DNA of 64,000 nucleotides. Origin: Pseudomonas schmalbachii (GTDB lineage Bacteria; Pseudomonadota; Gammaproteobacteria; Pseudomonadales; Pseudomonadaceae). The stretch is taken from contig NZ_JAELYA010000008.1 of NCBI RefSeq assembly GCF_017589465.1, positions 248,001 to 312,000 of the forward strand, read 5' to 3'. The notes under the pieces were generated by a model, which saw only the letters and a program-made list of their open reading frames with translations, made no database searches and was not told the DNA's origin. Shown here one piece after another: positions 48,062-58,209 of the stretch (positions within the stretch are counted from its first letter, which is position 1; every line of letters begins with the position of its first letter). The position numbers and the translations under genes were made by a program.

Positions 48062-48868
48062 TCAGTGGTCGGGCGTCAGGTCGGCCAGACGGTTGGCCAG
48101 GCGGACGAACGCTTCGACGCCGAGCTGTTCGGGGCGCAAGGTCGGATCGACGCCGACGGCTTCGATGTCCTCGCTGGAAAGGAGGCCCTTGAGCGTGTTG
48201 CGCAGGGTCTTGCGGCGCTGGTTGAAGGCCTCGCGGACCACCCGTTCGAGCAGACGGTGATCCTTGGCCGGGTAAGGCAGCTCTTCGTAGGGCACCAGGC
48301 GGACGATCGCCGACTCGACTTTGGGCGGCGGATTGAAGGCGCCCGGCCCGACGGTGAACAGGTAATCCACCCGGCAGAAGTACTGCACCATGATCGACAG
48401 CCGGCCCCAGTCGCCGCCGCCCGGCTCGGCCGCCAGGCGCTCGACCACTTCCTTCTGCAGCATGAAGTGCATGTCCTGGATGATCGAGGCGTGTTCCAGC
48501 AGGTGGAAGATCAGCGGCGTCGAGATGTTGTAGGGCAGGTTGCCGACCACGCGCAGCTTCTCGCCTGCACTGGGCAGGGTGGAGAAGTCGAACTTCAGCG
48601 CGTCGCCCTGGTGCAGGGTGAAGTTCGGCTTCAGGCCGAAGCGCCATTTCAGCTGCGGGATCAGGTCGAGGTCGAGCTCGATCACGTCCAGCTTGGCGTC
48701 GCTGTCCACCAGTCCTTCGGTCAGGGCGCCCTGGCCCGGGCCGATTTCCAGCAGATGCTGTCCCTCGCGCGGGGCGATGGCACGCAGGATGCGATGGATC
48801 ACCCCGGCGTCGTGCAGGAAGTTCTGGCCGAAGCGCTTGCGCGCGCGGTGTTGATAAAGCTCGGACAT
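48062..48868 (-). CDS. rsmA: 16S rRNA (A1518/A1519) dimethyltransferase
   Basis: 268 residues (KsgA). SAM-binding motif [15 protein letters not shown], catalytic NLPYNIS (motif IV), N-terminal [12 protein letters not shown]. It dimethylates two adenines in helix 45 during 30S maturation. Follows pdxA on the same strand but is separated by 338 bases of repeats. Confidence 0.98.
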   Translation of the reverse strand: MSELYQHRARKRFGQNFLHDAGVIHRILRAIAPREGQHLLEIGPGQGALTEGLVDSDAKLDVIELDLDLIPQLKWRFGLKPNFTLHQGDALKFDFSTLPSAGEKLRVVGNLPYNISTPLIFHLLEHASIIQDMHFMLQKEVVERLAAEPGGGDWGRLSIMVQYFCRVDYLFTVGPGAFNPPPKVESAIVRLVPYEELPYPAKDHRLLERVVREAFNQRRKTLRNTLKGLLSSEDIEAVGVDPTLRPEQLGVEAFVRLANRLADLTPDH

Positions 48869-49050
48869 CGGGGACAGCTCCAGGCTGCAAGCTTCAAGCC
48901 GCAGGCTAAAAGCTCAAGTGAAAAAGGCGATCATTTTAACAGTAGGTGATTGCTAGCACGATAAAAGCGGCGGGAGACGGGGGAGGGCGCTTCTGCGGTA
49001 TGACATACACCTGTAGGGGCAACTGTTTTTGCATCGTTGCGAGGTGCTCC

Positions 49051-49130
49051 CGTAGGGTGGACAACGCTCCGCTTGTCCACCGCTCCGGCCCCACGACAAG
49101 GTGGAAATGCTTCGCGATTTCCACCCTACG
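49051..49130. repeat. Inverted repeat, GTAGGGTGGA family, second copy
   Basis: CGTAGGGTGGACAACGC...GCTTGTCCACC followed by GGTGGAAATGCTTCGCGATTTCCACCCTACG. Ends are reverse complements; each half is also a hairpin. Part of the 338-base gap between pdxA and rsmA. Confidence 0.78.
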
Positions 49131-49143
49131 CTCTTGCCATACC

Positions 49144-49202
49144 TGTAGGAGCGGGCCATGCCCGCGATGCTTTTGGGTTCGCGGGCATGGCCCGCTCCTA
49201 CA
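49144..49202. repeat. Paired REP-like inverted repeat
   Basis: TGTAGGAGCGGGCCATGCCC then GCGA, 11 bases, and the exact reverse complement ending GGCCCGCTCCTACA. The best-preserved example of this family in the window; it ends 5 bases before the pdxA stop. Confidence 0.9.
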
Positions 49203-49206
49203 CGTT

Positions 49207-50196
49207 CTATCGCTTGCCGGTCATCTGGTAGGCGGTCTCCAGCGCCACCAGCAGGCTGCCGCTGTCGATTCGGCCGGTGCCGGCGAGATCCAGCGCGGTG
49301 CCATGGTCGACCGACGTACGCACGATCGGCAGGCCGAGGGTGACATTCACCGCTGCGCCGAAGCCCTTGAACTTGAGCACCGGCAGGCCCTGGTCGTGGT
49401 ACATGGCGAGCACCGCGTCGCAGTGGTCGAGGTGCTTGGGGGTGAACAGGGTGTCCGCCGGCAGCGGGCCGATCAGGCTCATGCCCTCCGCGCGCAGCCC
49501 TTCCAGGGTCGGCTCGATCACATCGATTTCCTCGTGCCCGAGGTGTCCGCCTTCGCCGGCATGCGGGTTGAGGCCGCAGACCAGGATGCGCGGATCGGCG
49601 ATGCCGAACTTGTCGCGCAGGTCGGCATGCAGGATGCGCGTGACCCGCTGCAGGCGCTCGACGGTGATCGCATCGGCGACCTGGCGCAGCGGCAGGTGGG
49701 TGGTCACCAGGGCGACGCGCAGGCCGCGGGTGGCGAGCATCATCACCACCTGGGGCGTGCTGGTCAGTTCGGCGAGGAATTCGGTGTGGCCGGAGAAGGT
49801 GATGCCGCCCTCATTGATCACGCCCTTGTGCACCGGCGCGGTGATCATCCCGGCGAAGTCGCCGTTCAGGCAGCCCTGGCCGGCGCGGGTGAGGGTTTCC
49901 AGCACATAGCCGGCATTCGTCGGGTTCAGCTTGCCGCACTCCACCGGAGCGGCCAGCGGCGTGTCCCAGACATACAGGCTGCCAGCCGGTGCGGGCTGCT
50001 GCGGCCAGTTGCCCGGGCCGACCGCCAGCAGGCGGATCGGCAGGCCCAGCAGGGCGGCGCGCTCGGCCAGCAGGGCCTGGCTGGCGATGGCCACCAGCGG
50101 GTGCGGCTGCGCCTCGCGGGCCAGCAGCAGGCACAGGTCGGGGCCGATGCCGGCGGGCTCACCGGGGGTCAGCGCGAAAAGTCGGGAATCGTTCAT
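49207..50196 (-). CDS. pdxA: 4-hydroxythreonine-4-phosphate dehydrogenase
   Basis: 329 residues. Pyridoxal phosphate synthesis. N-terminus [13 protein letters not shown], metal-binding [18 protein letters not shown]-like [13 protein letters not shown], and [42 protein letters not shown] made here serves gcvP among others. Downstream of surA, with an intervening hairpin. Confidence 0.98.
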   Translation of the reverse strand: MNDSRLFALTPGEPAGIGPDLCLLLAREAQPHPLVAIASQALLAERAALLGLPIRLLAVGPGNWPQQPAPAGSLYVWDTPLAAPVECGKLNPTNAGYVLETLTRAGQGCLNGDFAGMITAPVHKGVINEGGITFSGHTEFLAELTSTPQVVMMLATRGLRVALVTTHLPLRQVADAITVERLQRVTRILHADLRDKFGIADPRILVCGLNPHAGEGGHLGHEEIDVIEPTLEGLRAEGMSLIGPLPADTLFTPKHLDHCDAVLAMYHDQGLPVLKFKGFGAAVNVTLGLPIVRTSVDHGTALDLAGTGRIDSGSLLVALETAYQMTGKR

Positions 50197-50283
50197 GGAG
50201 CGGACCTCTGGGGAGACGGCCGAACCAGTGGCGGTCTCCGGGGAATGAGTGGGGGGCTTTACTGTACGACGAGCGTCGGGCGG

Positions 50284-50315
50284 ATAAAAAGAAACCCGGC
50301 GCCGGGCCGGGTTTC
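50284..50315 (-). terminator. Hairpin terminator between surA and pdxA
   Basis: GAAACCCGG / CCGGGTTTC, 9-bp stem, then TTTTTAT on the minus strand. It is inside what is usually regarded as one operon, so it may act as an attenuator lowering pdxA-rsmA-apaGH relative to surA. Confidence 0.85.
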
Positions 50316-50337
50316 GGGTGTCGCATTCAGGCTGCGA

Positions 50338-51630
50338 TCACAGCTTGATCTCGACGTATGCCTCGTCGCGGATCTGCCGCAGCCAGGTCTGCAGCTCCTC
50401 GTCGTACTTGCGGTTGCGCAGCAGCTGCATGGCCTGCTGTTCGCGGAGCTGGTCGCTGCTGTCGGTGGCGCGGCGGCCGAGGACTTCGAGGATGTGCCAG
50501 CCGAACTGCGAGCGGAACGGGTGGGTCACCTGACCTTGCGGGGCGTTGTTCATCTGCTCGCGGAACTCCGGCACCAGCGACTGCGGGTCGACCCAGTTGA
50601 GGTCGCCGCCGTTCAGCGCCGAGCCCGGGTCTTCCGAGAAGCTCTTGGCCAGTGCGCCGAAGTCTTCGCCGGCCTGGATGCGGTCGTAGAGACGCTGCGC
50701 CAGACGCTCGGTTTCCGCATCGCTGCGGATCTCGCTGGGCTTGAGCAGGATGTGGCGGACGTGGACTTCGTCGCGAACCATCCGGCTGCCGCCGCGCTTC
50801 TCTTCCACCTTGAGGATGATGAAGCCGCCCGGAGTGCGGAGCGGTTCGGTGACTTCGCCGACGGACAGCGAGCCGACCATGCTGTCGAACGGCGACGGCA
50901 GCTGGGCGGCTTTGCGCCAGCCGATCTCGCCGCCTTCGAGGGCGTTGTCGCCGGCGGAATGGGCGATCGCCATCTGGCTGAAGTCGGCGCCCTGGCGCAG
51001 TTGCTGGTACACGTCGCTGGCCTTGCGGCCGGCGGCCTGGATGGCTTCCGGCGAGGCGCCTTCCGGTACCGGGATCAGGATGTTGGCCAGGCGGTATTCT
51101 TCGGAAAGCTGGATCTTTCCGAGGTCGGAGGCGAGGAAGTTCTGTACTTCCTGGTCGGTGACCTGGACGCGTTCGGCGACGCGGCGCTGACGCACACGGC
51201 TGATGACCATCTCGCGGCGAACCTGGTCGCGCGCATCGTCGAAGGACAGGCCGTCGCGTGCCAGTGCCTGCTGGAACTGGTCGAGGGTCAGGTTGTTGCG
51301 CTGGGCGATGGTGGCCATCGCCTGGTTCAGTTCCTCGTCGGTGATGCGTACGCCGGAGCGTTCGCCGATCTGCAGTTGCAGGTCTTCGAGAATCAGGCGT
51401 TCCAGCACCTGCTGGGTCAGCACCTCGCTGGGCGGCATCTGCGCGCCGCGCTTGGCGATGGTCTGCTGTACTTCGCGCATGCGCTGGTCGAGCTGGCTCT
51501 GCATCACCACGTCGTTGTCGACGATGGCGACCACGCGGTCCAGAGGTACTACTTCCGCACCGGCCAGGGTGCTCACCAGCAGGGCGCCCAGCATGAGCGG
51601 GCGCAGACAGTTACAGAGCATTTTCTTCAC
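50338..51630 (-). CDS. surA: Periplasmic chaperone/peptidyl-prolyl isomerase SurA
   Basis: 430 residues with signal peptide ending ...LVSTLAGA. Mature N-domain begins [26 protein letters not shown]; two parvulin domains ([12 protein letters not shown] in the second). SurA delivers outer-membrane proteins, above all LptD, to the Bam complex. GTG 51630 gives [15 protein letters not shown], a good signal start; ATG 51621 is the alternative. Either start lies inside the lptD 3' end (overlap 20 or 11 bases), coupling chaperone and client. Confidence 0.96.
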   Translation of the reverse strand: MKKMLCNCLRPLMLGALLVSTLAGAEVVPLDRVVAIVDNDVVMQSQLDQRMREVQQTIAKRGAQMPPSEVLTQQVLERLILEDLQLQIGERSGVRITDEELNQAMATIAQRNNLTLDQFQQALARDGLSFDDARDQVRREMVISRVRQRRVAERVQVTDQEVQNFLASDLGKIQLSEEYRLANILIPVPEGASPEAIQAAGRKASDVYQQLRQGADFSQMAIAHSAGDNALEGGEIGWRKAAQLPSPFDSMVGSLSVGEVTEPLRTPGGFIILKVEEKRGGSRMVRDEVHVRHILLKPSEIRSDAETERLAQRLYDRIQAGEDFGALAKSFSEDPGSALNGGDLNWVDPQSLVPEFREQMNNAPQGQVTHPFRSQFGWHILEVLGRRATDSSDQLREQQAMQLLRNRKYDEELQTWLRQIRDEAYVEIKL

Positions 51631-54385
51631 GTTGACGGTAGCCTTCGATGCCTTGGTCGAGGAAGCCTTCCACCTGGTTGCCGACCACGCCACCAAGGCC
51701 TTTCAGGACGATTTGCAGGAAAATGCCGCGGTCGGCTTCGGACGACGAGGTGATGAAGTCGTTGTCGTCGTAGTCGACCCAGTAGCGGCTGATCAGGCGC
51801 ACTTTCCAGCAGCAGCTGTCGTATTCGAAGCCACCCATGGATTCCAGCGTACGGCTCTGGTTGTAGTCGAACTGCCAGCGCGCAATGGCGTTCCAGTGCG
51901 GCACCACCGGCCAGATGACCGAGAAGTCGTGCTGGTTGATCCTGTAGGCTTCGCTGTTGAAGTCGTAGCGGCCGAGGTTCGGGTTGAAAGTCTTGCTGTC
52001 GGCGCGATAGCGGTAACCGACGTTGACGATCTTGTTCAGGTCGTCTTCCGGCTGGTAGTGGAACATCACGTTGCCGGAGTCGGTGTGGTGGGTGTTCGGG
52101 TTCCAGTTGTAGTCCGAGCTCACGCGCCAGTCGCGGTCGAAGCGGTAGATGCCGCGCAGTGCATACGGCGAACGCGAGCTATCGGTGTCCGGATCACTGA
52201 CTTCCACGCCCTGAGCGCGTAAAGCCGCAAGTTCGGTCTGGGTGAGTCCCGGCAGTTGTACGCGACGGTTGGCGAAGTAGTAGATCTGACCGGCGCTGAT
52301 GGCGGCGCGTTCGAAGCCGTTGTCCTCGATGAAGCGCGTAGTGGCGCCCAGCGACAGCTGGTTGGCGTCGCCGATGCGGTCCTTGCCGGTGAAGCGGTTT
52401 TCGCGCCACAGCGAGTCGTAGCTGAAGTTGAACTCGCCGGTGTCGAAGGTCGGCAGGTCGTCCTGTTCGCGGTACGGCACGTACAGGTACATCATCCGCG
52501 GTTCCAGGGTCTGGCGGAACGCGGTGCCGCCAAACGTGGTGTCGCGGTCGAAGTACAGGCCGGAGTCAAGCTTGGCCAGCGGCATGTCGCGGTCCGGACT
52601 GTCGTCGAAGGTAATACCGGCCGGGTTGGTGATGGAATTAGGGCTGGCCAGATCGGCTTTGCCTTCGCTGTCCAGGTCCAGGTCGTACTTGGTGTAGAGA
52701 TACTTGACGGTCGGAGTCAGGAAGCCCCAGCTGGCGGTCATCGGCAGGCTGATGCCCGGCTCCAGGTGCGCGCGGTCGCCGGTGGCGCGGGCCAGGCCGG
52801 TCAGGGAAGCGTCAGGCCGCTGGCCGATCAGGTTGCCGTCTTCGTCGAAGAAGAAGTTCTCGTCCAGATCGCGGTCGAAGCGGACGAACTCGGTGCCGTA
52901 GGTGAACTGGAGGCCGCCCGGGTTGTACGGCACGTGGCCGTCCAGGGTCAGCTGCGGCAGGCGGTCGTACGGGGTCACGTCGGTGACCGTGGCCAACTGG
53001 TAGGACTGTGCGTTCAGGCGCGCGGTGAAGCTGTCGCCGCGGTAGGTCAGCACGCCCTGCTGGTTGACGTAGGTCGGCGAACCGAGGCCCAGCGAGGTGT
53101 CCAGGTCCTGGAAGTAGTACGGGTCGCTGATCTTGGTGAAGTCGACCTGGGCCAGCCAGCGGGAGTCGAGGCCGCTGGTGTTTTTCCAGCCGTACAGCCA
53201 GCGCTGGTCGGTGAATTCCGGTTGCCCTTCGCGGTCGTCGTCCTTGTCGTTCAGGTAGGCGGCGGTGACCTGGCCTTCGCTGCTGCGGGTCAGGTAGCGG
53301 AACTCGCCTTCCATTTGCAGGCCGCGATCGGACATGTAGCGCGGATACAGCGTGGCGTCGTAGTTCGGCGCCAGGTTGAAGTAGTACGGGGTGACCAGCA
53401 TGAAGCCGGTGTCCGTGCTGCTGCCCATGCTCGGGACGAGGAAGCCGGACTGGCGGCGGTCGTCGATCGGGAAATAGATGTAGGGGGTGTAGAACACCGG
53501 AATGTCCTTCACCTTGAGCACCGCGTTGGTCGCGGTGCCGAAACCGGTGGCCGGGTTCAGCTCGATGTTGTTGCCGCGCACGTGCCAGGCGTTGCTGTTC
53601 GGTTCGCAACGGGTGTAAGTGCCATCCTTGAGCTGGATGATGGCGTTTTCCTGGCGCTTGGCGTACAGCGCGCTGCCGCGCACCGAGGCCTTGTGCATAA
53701 CGTACTCGGCGTTATCGATTTTCGCTTCGCCGTTGTCCAGCTGCAGTTCGGCGTGGTCGCCGACCACCAGCGCGCCGTTGTCGCGCAGCTTGACGTTGCC
53801 GACCAGTTCGCCGCGGTTCTCCGCCTGGTGCAGGCTGGCCTCGTCGGCCTCGACCTGCATGCTGCCCTGGCGCAGCACGACGTTGCCGGCGAGGGTGGCG
53901 ACCTGTTTTTCCTGCTCGTAGCGGGAAACCTTGGCCGAGACGAAGGTCGGAGACTCGTCGTTCGGGGTCTTGTCGTTCATCCCCGGGCGGGTCGGTTCGA
54001 TGTAGGCGCCGCTGCAGTACGGGCCGATTTCCGCCATCTGGGCGGCGGTGAGCTTCTCGCGCGGCACCCAGTCCAGGTGGCTGTAGTCTTCGCTGCGCGA
54101 CTTCAGTCCACGGCCGCCGGCCTCGGTGACCAGCTGCCCTGGCTCTGCGCGGGCTTCGCCACCGCTGGCCGCCGCGGCGCCGGCGCTGACGGCGCTGGTG
54201 CTATGCTGCGGACGCGGCGGAACGGCTGCGCTGGGCTGCTGCGGGGCGCAGGCCCAGGAACCGCCGGAAGGTTTGCAATCGAACTGCTCTGCAGCGTTCA
54301 GGTAGGCGAGCGGTTGAATAGCCAGCAGGCTGCCGGTTACCAACAAAGGGAATTTTCTACGGAACACTGGTAGGTTCACTGCCAT
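51611..54385 (-). CDS. lptD: LPS-assembly outer membrane protein LptD
   Basis: 924 residues. N-terminal signal region ([21 protein letters not shown]), a Pseudomonas-type Ala/Pro/Ser-rich N-terminal extension, an OstA-like periplasmic domain ([35 protein letters not shown]) and a large C-terminal beta-barrel ([26 protein letters not shown]). Cysteine pairs needed for the disulfide switch are seen near the start (C36, C46 by rough count) and at SCCWK near the C-terminus. ATG 54385 matches the 924-residue length I recall for the family in P. aeruginosa. Confidence 0.97.
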   Translation of the reverse strand: MAVNLPVFRRKFPLLVTGSLLAIQPLAYLNAAEQFDCKPSGGSWACAPQQPSAAVPPRPQHSTSAVSAGAAAASGGEARAEPGQLVTEAGGRGLKSRSEDYSHLDWVPREKLTAAQMAEIGPYCSGAYIEPTRPGMNDKTPNDESPTFVSAKVSRYEQEKQVATLAGNVVLRQGSMQVEADEASLHQAENRGELVGNVKLRDNGALVVGDHAELQLDNGEAKIDNAEYVMHKASVRGSALYAKRQENAIIQLKDGTYTRCEPNSNAWHVRGNNIELNPATGFGTATNAVLKVKDIPVFYTPYIYFPIDDRRQSGFLVPSMGSSTDTGFMLVTPYYFNLAPNYDATLYPRYMSDRGLQMEGEFRYLTRSSEGQVTAAYLNDKDDDREGQPEFTDQRWLYGWKNTSGLDSRWLAQVDFTKISDPYYFQDLDTSLGLGSPTYVNQQGVLTYRGDSFTARLNAQSYQLATVTDVTPYDRLPQLTLDGHVPYNPGGLQFTYGTEFVRFDRDLDENFFFDEDGNLIGQRPDASLTGLARATGDRAHLEPGISLPMTASWGFLTPTVKYLYTKYDLDLDSEGKADLASPNSITNPAGITFDDSPDRDMPLAKLDSGLYFDRDTTFGGTAFRQTLEPRMMYLYVPYREQDDLPTFDTGEFNFSYDSLWRENRFTGKDRIGDANQLSLGATTRFIEDNGFERAAISAGQIYYFANRRVQLPGLTQTELAALRAQGVEVSDPDTDSSRSPYALRGIYRFDRDWRVSSDYNWNPNTHHTDSGNVMFHYQPEDDLNKIVNVGYRYRADSKTFNPNLGRYDFNSEAYRINQHDFSVIWPVVPHWNAIARWQFDYNQSRTLESMGGFEYDSCCWKVRLISRYWVDYDDNDFITSSSEADRGIFLQIVLKGLGGVVGNQVEGFLDQGIEGYRQREENAL

Positions 54386-54514
54386 CTTGTTAATCCGGGG
54401 CTTCCTGCGCGCCTTCGGCCCAATGGGGACCGCACGCCTCTCGATGGGCTCAAAAAGATACGGGATAATAAAACATGACCTTCGCAACGGCTAGGGCCGT
54501 GGAGATTCCCCAAG

Positions 54515-56211
<1,697 letters not shown>

Positions 56212-56212
56212 A

Positions 56213-56980
56213 GTGCTCTGGCCGGGGACACTGATCGGCGTTGCAGCTGGCTGGGCGCTGGCGAGCATCCCCGGCGCCATGCTCGGGGGCCTGCTCGGGC
56301 AGGTGCTCGACCGGCGGCTGCAACTGCGTTCCTGGCGCGATGTTGTTGAACATATGCGCAGCGAACCGCCGCTGGCCGACGAGGAACTGCTGTTCGTCCT
56401 GCTCGGCAGGCTGGCGAAAAGCCGGGGCCGGGTGCTCGACGCGCATATCCAGCAGGCCCGCGCGGAAATGCTGCGCCTGCGTCTGGACGAGCCGGCGAAG
56501 CTGCGTGCCATCGAGGCCTTCGGCCGCGGCAAGAGCGGTGGCGAACAAATGGAAGCCGGCCTGCTGCATCTCAAGGAACAGCGCCATGCCGCGGAAGGCC
56601 TGATCCAGGCCTGCTGGCGGATGGCCTGGGCGGCCGGGGCGCCGGGGATGGCGGAAAAGAGCCTGATCCTGCGCTGGGGTGAAGCGCTCGGCCTGCCGCG
56701 CGGCACCGTGCTGGCGATGGCGGCCGGCGCCGAGTCGGCGCGCCAGCCCGAGCCTTCCGCGGCCAACAGTTATCCCCAGGCGCTGCGGGTGCTGGGGGTG
56801 ACGGCGGCGAGCGAGCCAGCGGAAATCAAGCGGGCCTATCGCCGCCTGCTCAACCAGCACCATCCGGACAAACTGGCGGGCTCCGACGCCAGTGCTTCGC
56901 GCATCGCCGCCGCAACGGAAAAGACCCGCGAAATCCAGGCCGCCTACGCCGTGGTGCGCCAGCGCCGCGGTTTCCGCTGA
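56213..56980 (+). CDS. DjlA-like membrane-anchored J-domain co-chaperone
   Basis: 255 residues. A single N-terminal membrane segment (LIGVAAGWALASIPGAMLGGLLGQVLD), a central TerB/DjlA-type helical region (DEELLFVLLGRLAKSRGRVLDAHIQQAR), and a C-terminal J domain with HPD motif in NQHHPDKLAG. DjlA proteins stimulate DnaK ATPase at the inner membrane. GTG 56213 has a GGAGGG ribosome site at 56202 and gives the membrane anchor directly. Confidence 0.88.
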   Translation: MLWPGTLIGVAAGWALASIPGAMLGGLLGQVLDRRLQLRSWRDVVEHMRSEPPLADEELLFVLLGRLAKSRGRVLDAHIQQARAEMLRLRLDEPAKLRAIEAFGRGKSGGEQMEAGLLHLKEQRHAAEGLIQACWRMAWAAGAPGMAEKSLILRWGEALGLPRGTVLAMAAGAESARQPEPSAANSYPQALRVLGVTAASEPAEIKRAYRRLLNQHHPDKLAGSDASASRIAAATEKTREIQAAYAVVRQRRGFR

Positions 56981-56990
56981 GCGAGGCGGC

Positions 56991-58025
56991 TCAGCTGCCG
57001 TCGTTCCTGCTTTGCAGATGGTTCGTCAGCCAGCCGCGAATGCGCCGGTAGAGTTGCTCCTGCTCCGCATCCGGGTTCGCCGGTACGGCAGTCAGTCCGA
57101 CCTGCGTATAGGCCGGATGCTGCTGGCGCTTGCCGGCCTGCAGGCGCAGGCGGGCGGCATCGCTGGCGACGGCATCGTCCCGATAATAGAAGTCGCCGAT
57201 TGCCAGGCCGAGGCTCGGCAGCATGGTTTCCAGGGCCGGACGGAAGTCCTCCGGTGCCTGGGCATCCACCACCAGCAGGTTGTGGATCTCCGCCGGTTCG
57301 CGTTCGCCCAGATAGCGTGCGGCCCAGTAGGCGCCGGTGCCGTGGCCGAGCAGGATGACCTGTTCCGGCTTGTGCTGCAGGGCCAGGTCTACGCCGGCCT
57401 GGATGCGCGCCAGCACCCGTTCGGCATGGGCCTTGCGCTGCTCGATCGGATCGATCGGGGTCGGCGGCGCTGCCGTGCTGGATTGCGCCGGTTCGCCGCT
57501 GCCGGCTTCGGCGGTGCTTTCCGGGGCTGGAGCGGCGCCGGTGGAGCCTTCCACTTCCGGTCGGCTGGCGCTGTCGGTGGCGCTGGCGTCGCTGTCGGCG
57601 CTGGCCTTGTCCGCCGGGGCGACGGGTAGCGGCACCGGCGCGGTGCTCTGCGGATCGGGTAGCGACAGGCTCAGGGTCTGCCAGCCGGCATCCGGCAGCT
57701 TGCGCCGCAACGGGCCGATGGCGACCGGCCAGTCGGCGCTTTCGCCATCGCCGGGGATGAGGATCACTACGCCCGCGGGGCGCGCGACATTCGCCGGTTC
57801 CCAGAGGGCGAGGAAGGTTTCGCGGCCGGCCTGTAGTTTCTGCAGTGCGTCGCTGGGCAGGCGGCGTTCGAGGCCGTCGGCGGCATCCTGGCTACGCTCG
57901 TTGGCCGGCGCGCGGCGTTCCGCCGCAGAAACCTGCTCCGGAGTCGCATCGCCGGCGGCGTAGAGTGGTGCCAAGGGCAGCAGGCTCAGGGACAGGCACA
58001 GGGCAATCGGTAGCGGACGAAGCAT
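56991..58025 (-). CDS. DUF3530 family exported protein (alpha/beta-hydrolase-like)
   Basis: 344 residues with signal peptide MLRPLPIALCLSLSLLPLAPLYAAG. The matches to DUF3530 are GVVILIPGDGESADWP, the nucleophile-like VILLGHGTGAYWAARYL and LLVVDAQAPEDF. The elbow reads G-H-G-T-G in place of GxSxG, so hydrolase activity is doubtful. An Ala/Ser/Pro-rich low-complexity insert (about residues 115-190) splits the domain. Convergent with the DjlA-like gene, only 10 bases apart. Confidence 0.82.
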   Translation of the reverse strand: MLRPLPIALCLSLSLLPLAPLYAAGDATPEQVSAAERRAPANERSQDAADGLERRLPSDALQKLQAGRETFLALWEPANVARPAGVVILIPGDGESADWPVAIGPLRRKLPDAGWQTLSLSLPDPQSTAPVPLPVAPADKASADSDASATDSASRPEVEGSTGAAPAPESTAEAGSGEPAQSSTAAPPTPIDPIEQRKAHAERVLARIQAGVDLALQHKPEQVILLGHGTGAYWAARYLGEREPAEIHNLLVVDAQAPEDFRPALETMLPSLGLAIGDFYYRDDAVASDAARLRLQAGKRQQHPAYTQVGLTAVPANPDAEQEQLYRRIRGWLTNHLQSRNDGS

Positions 58026-58209
58026 GGGTGGATTCCGGTTCCGGGGCTGGAGCGGGGGCCAGCCTAACCCCTGTTATTACGTTTGTCAGGCGGAAGCTTT
58101 GCGGGGTTCCCCTGGGGGCTGTTGCCGTCGCGGCCGGAACGAAACGGCAACAGACCCCGGGTCTGCTGTAAGGTATGGGCGCTTTTCTCCTGGGAGCTTC
58201 GCTGTCGGC

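Noticed and set aside
48946-51753. Very long plus-strand open frame opposite pdxA and surA
   Set aside because: It crosses two well-supported minus-strand genes and intergenic repeats, with no recognisable domain; long stop-free frames are expected at this GC content.
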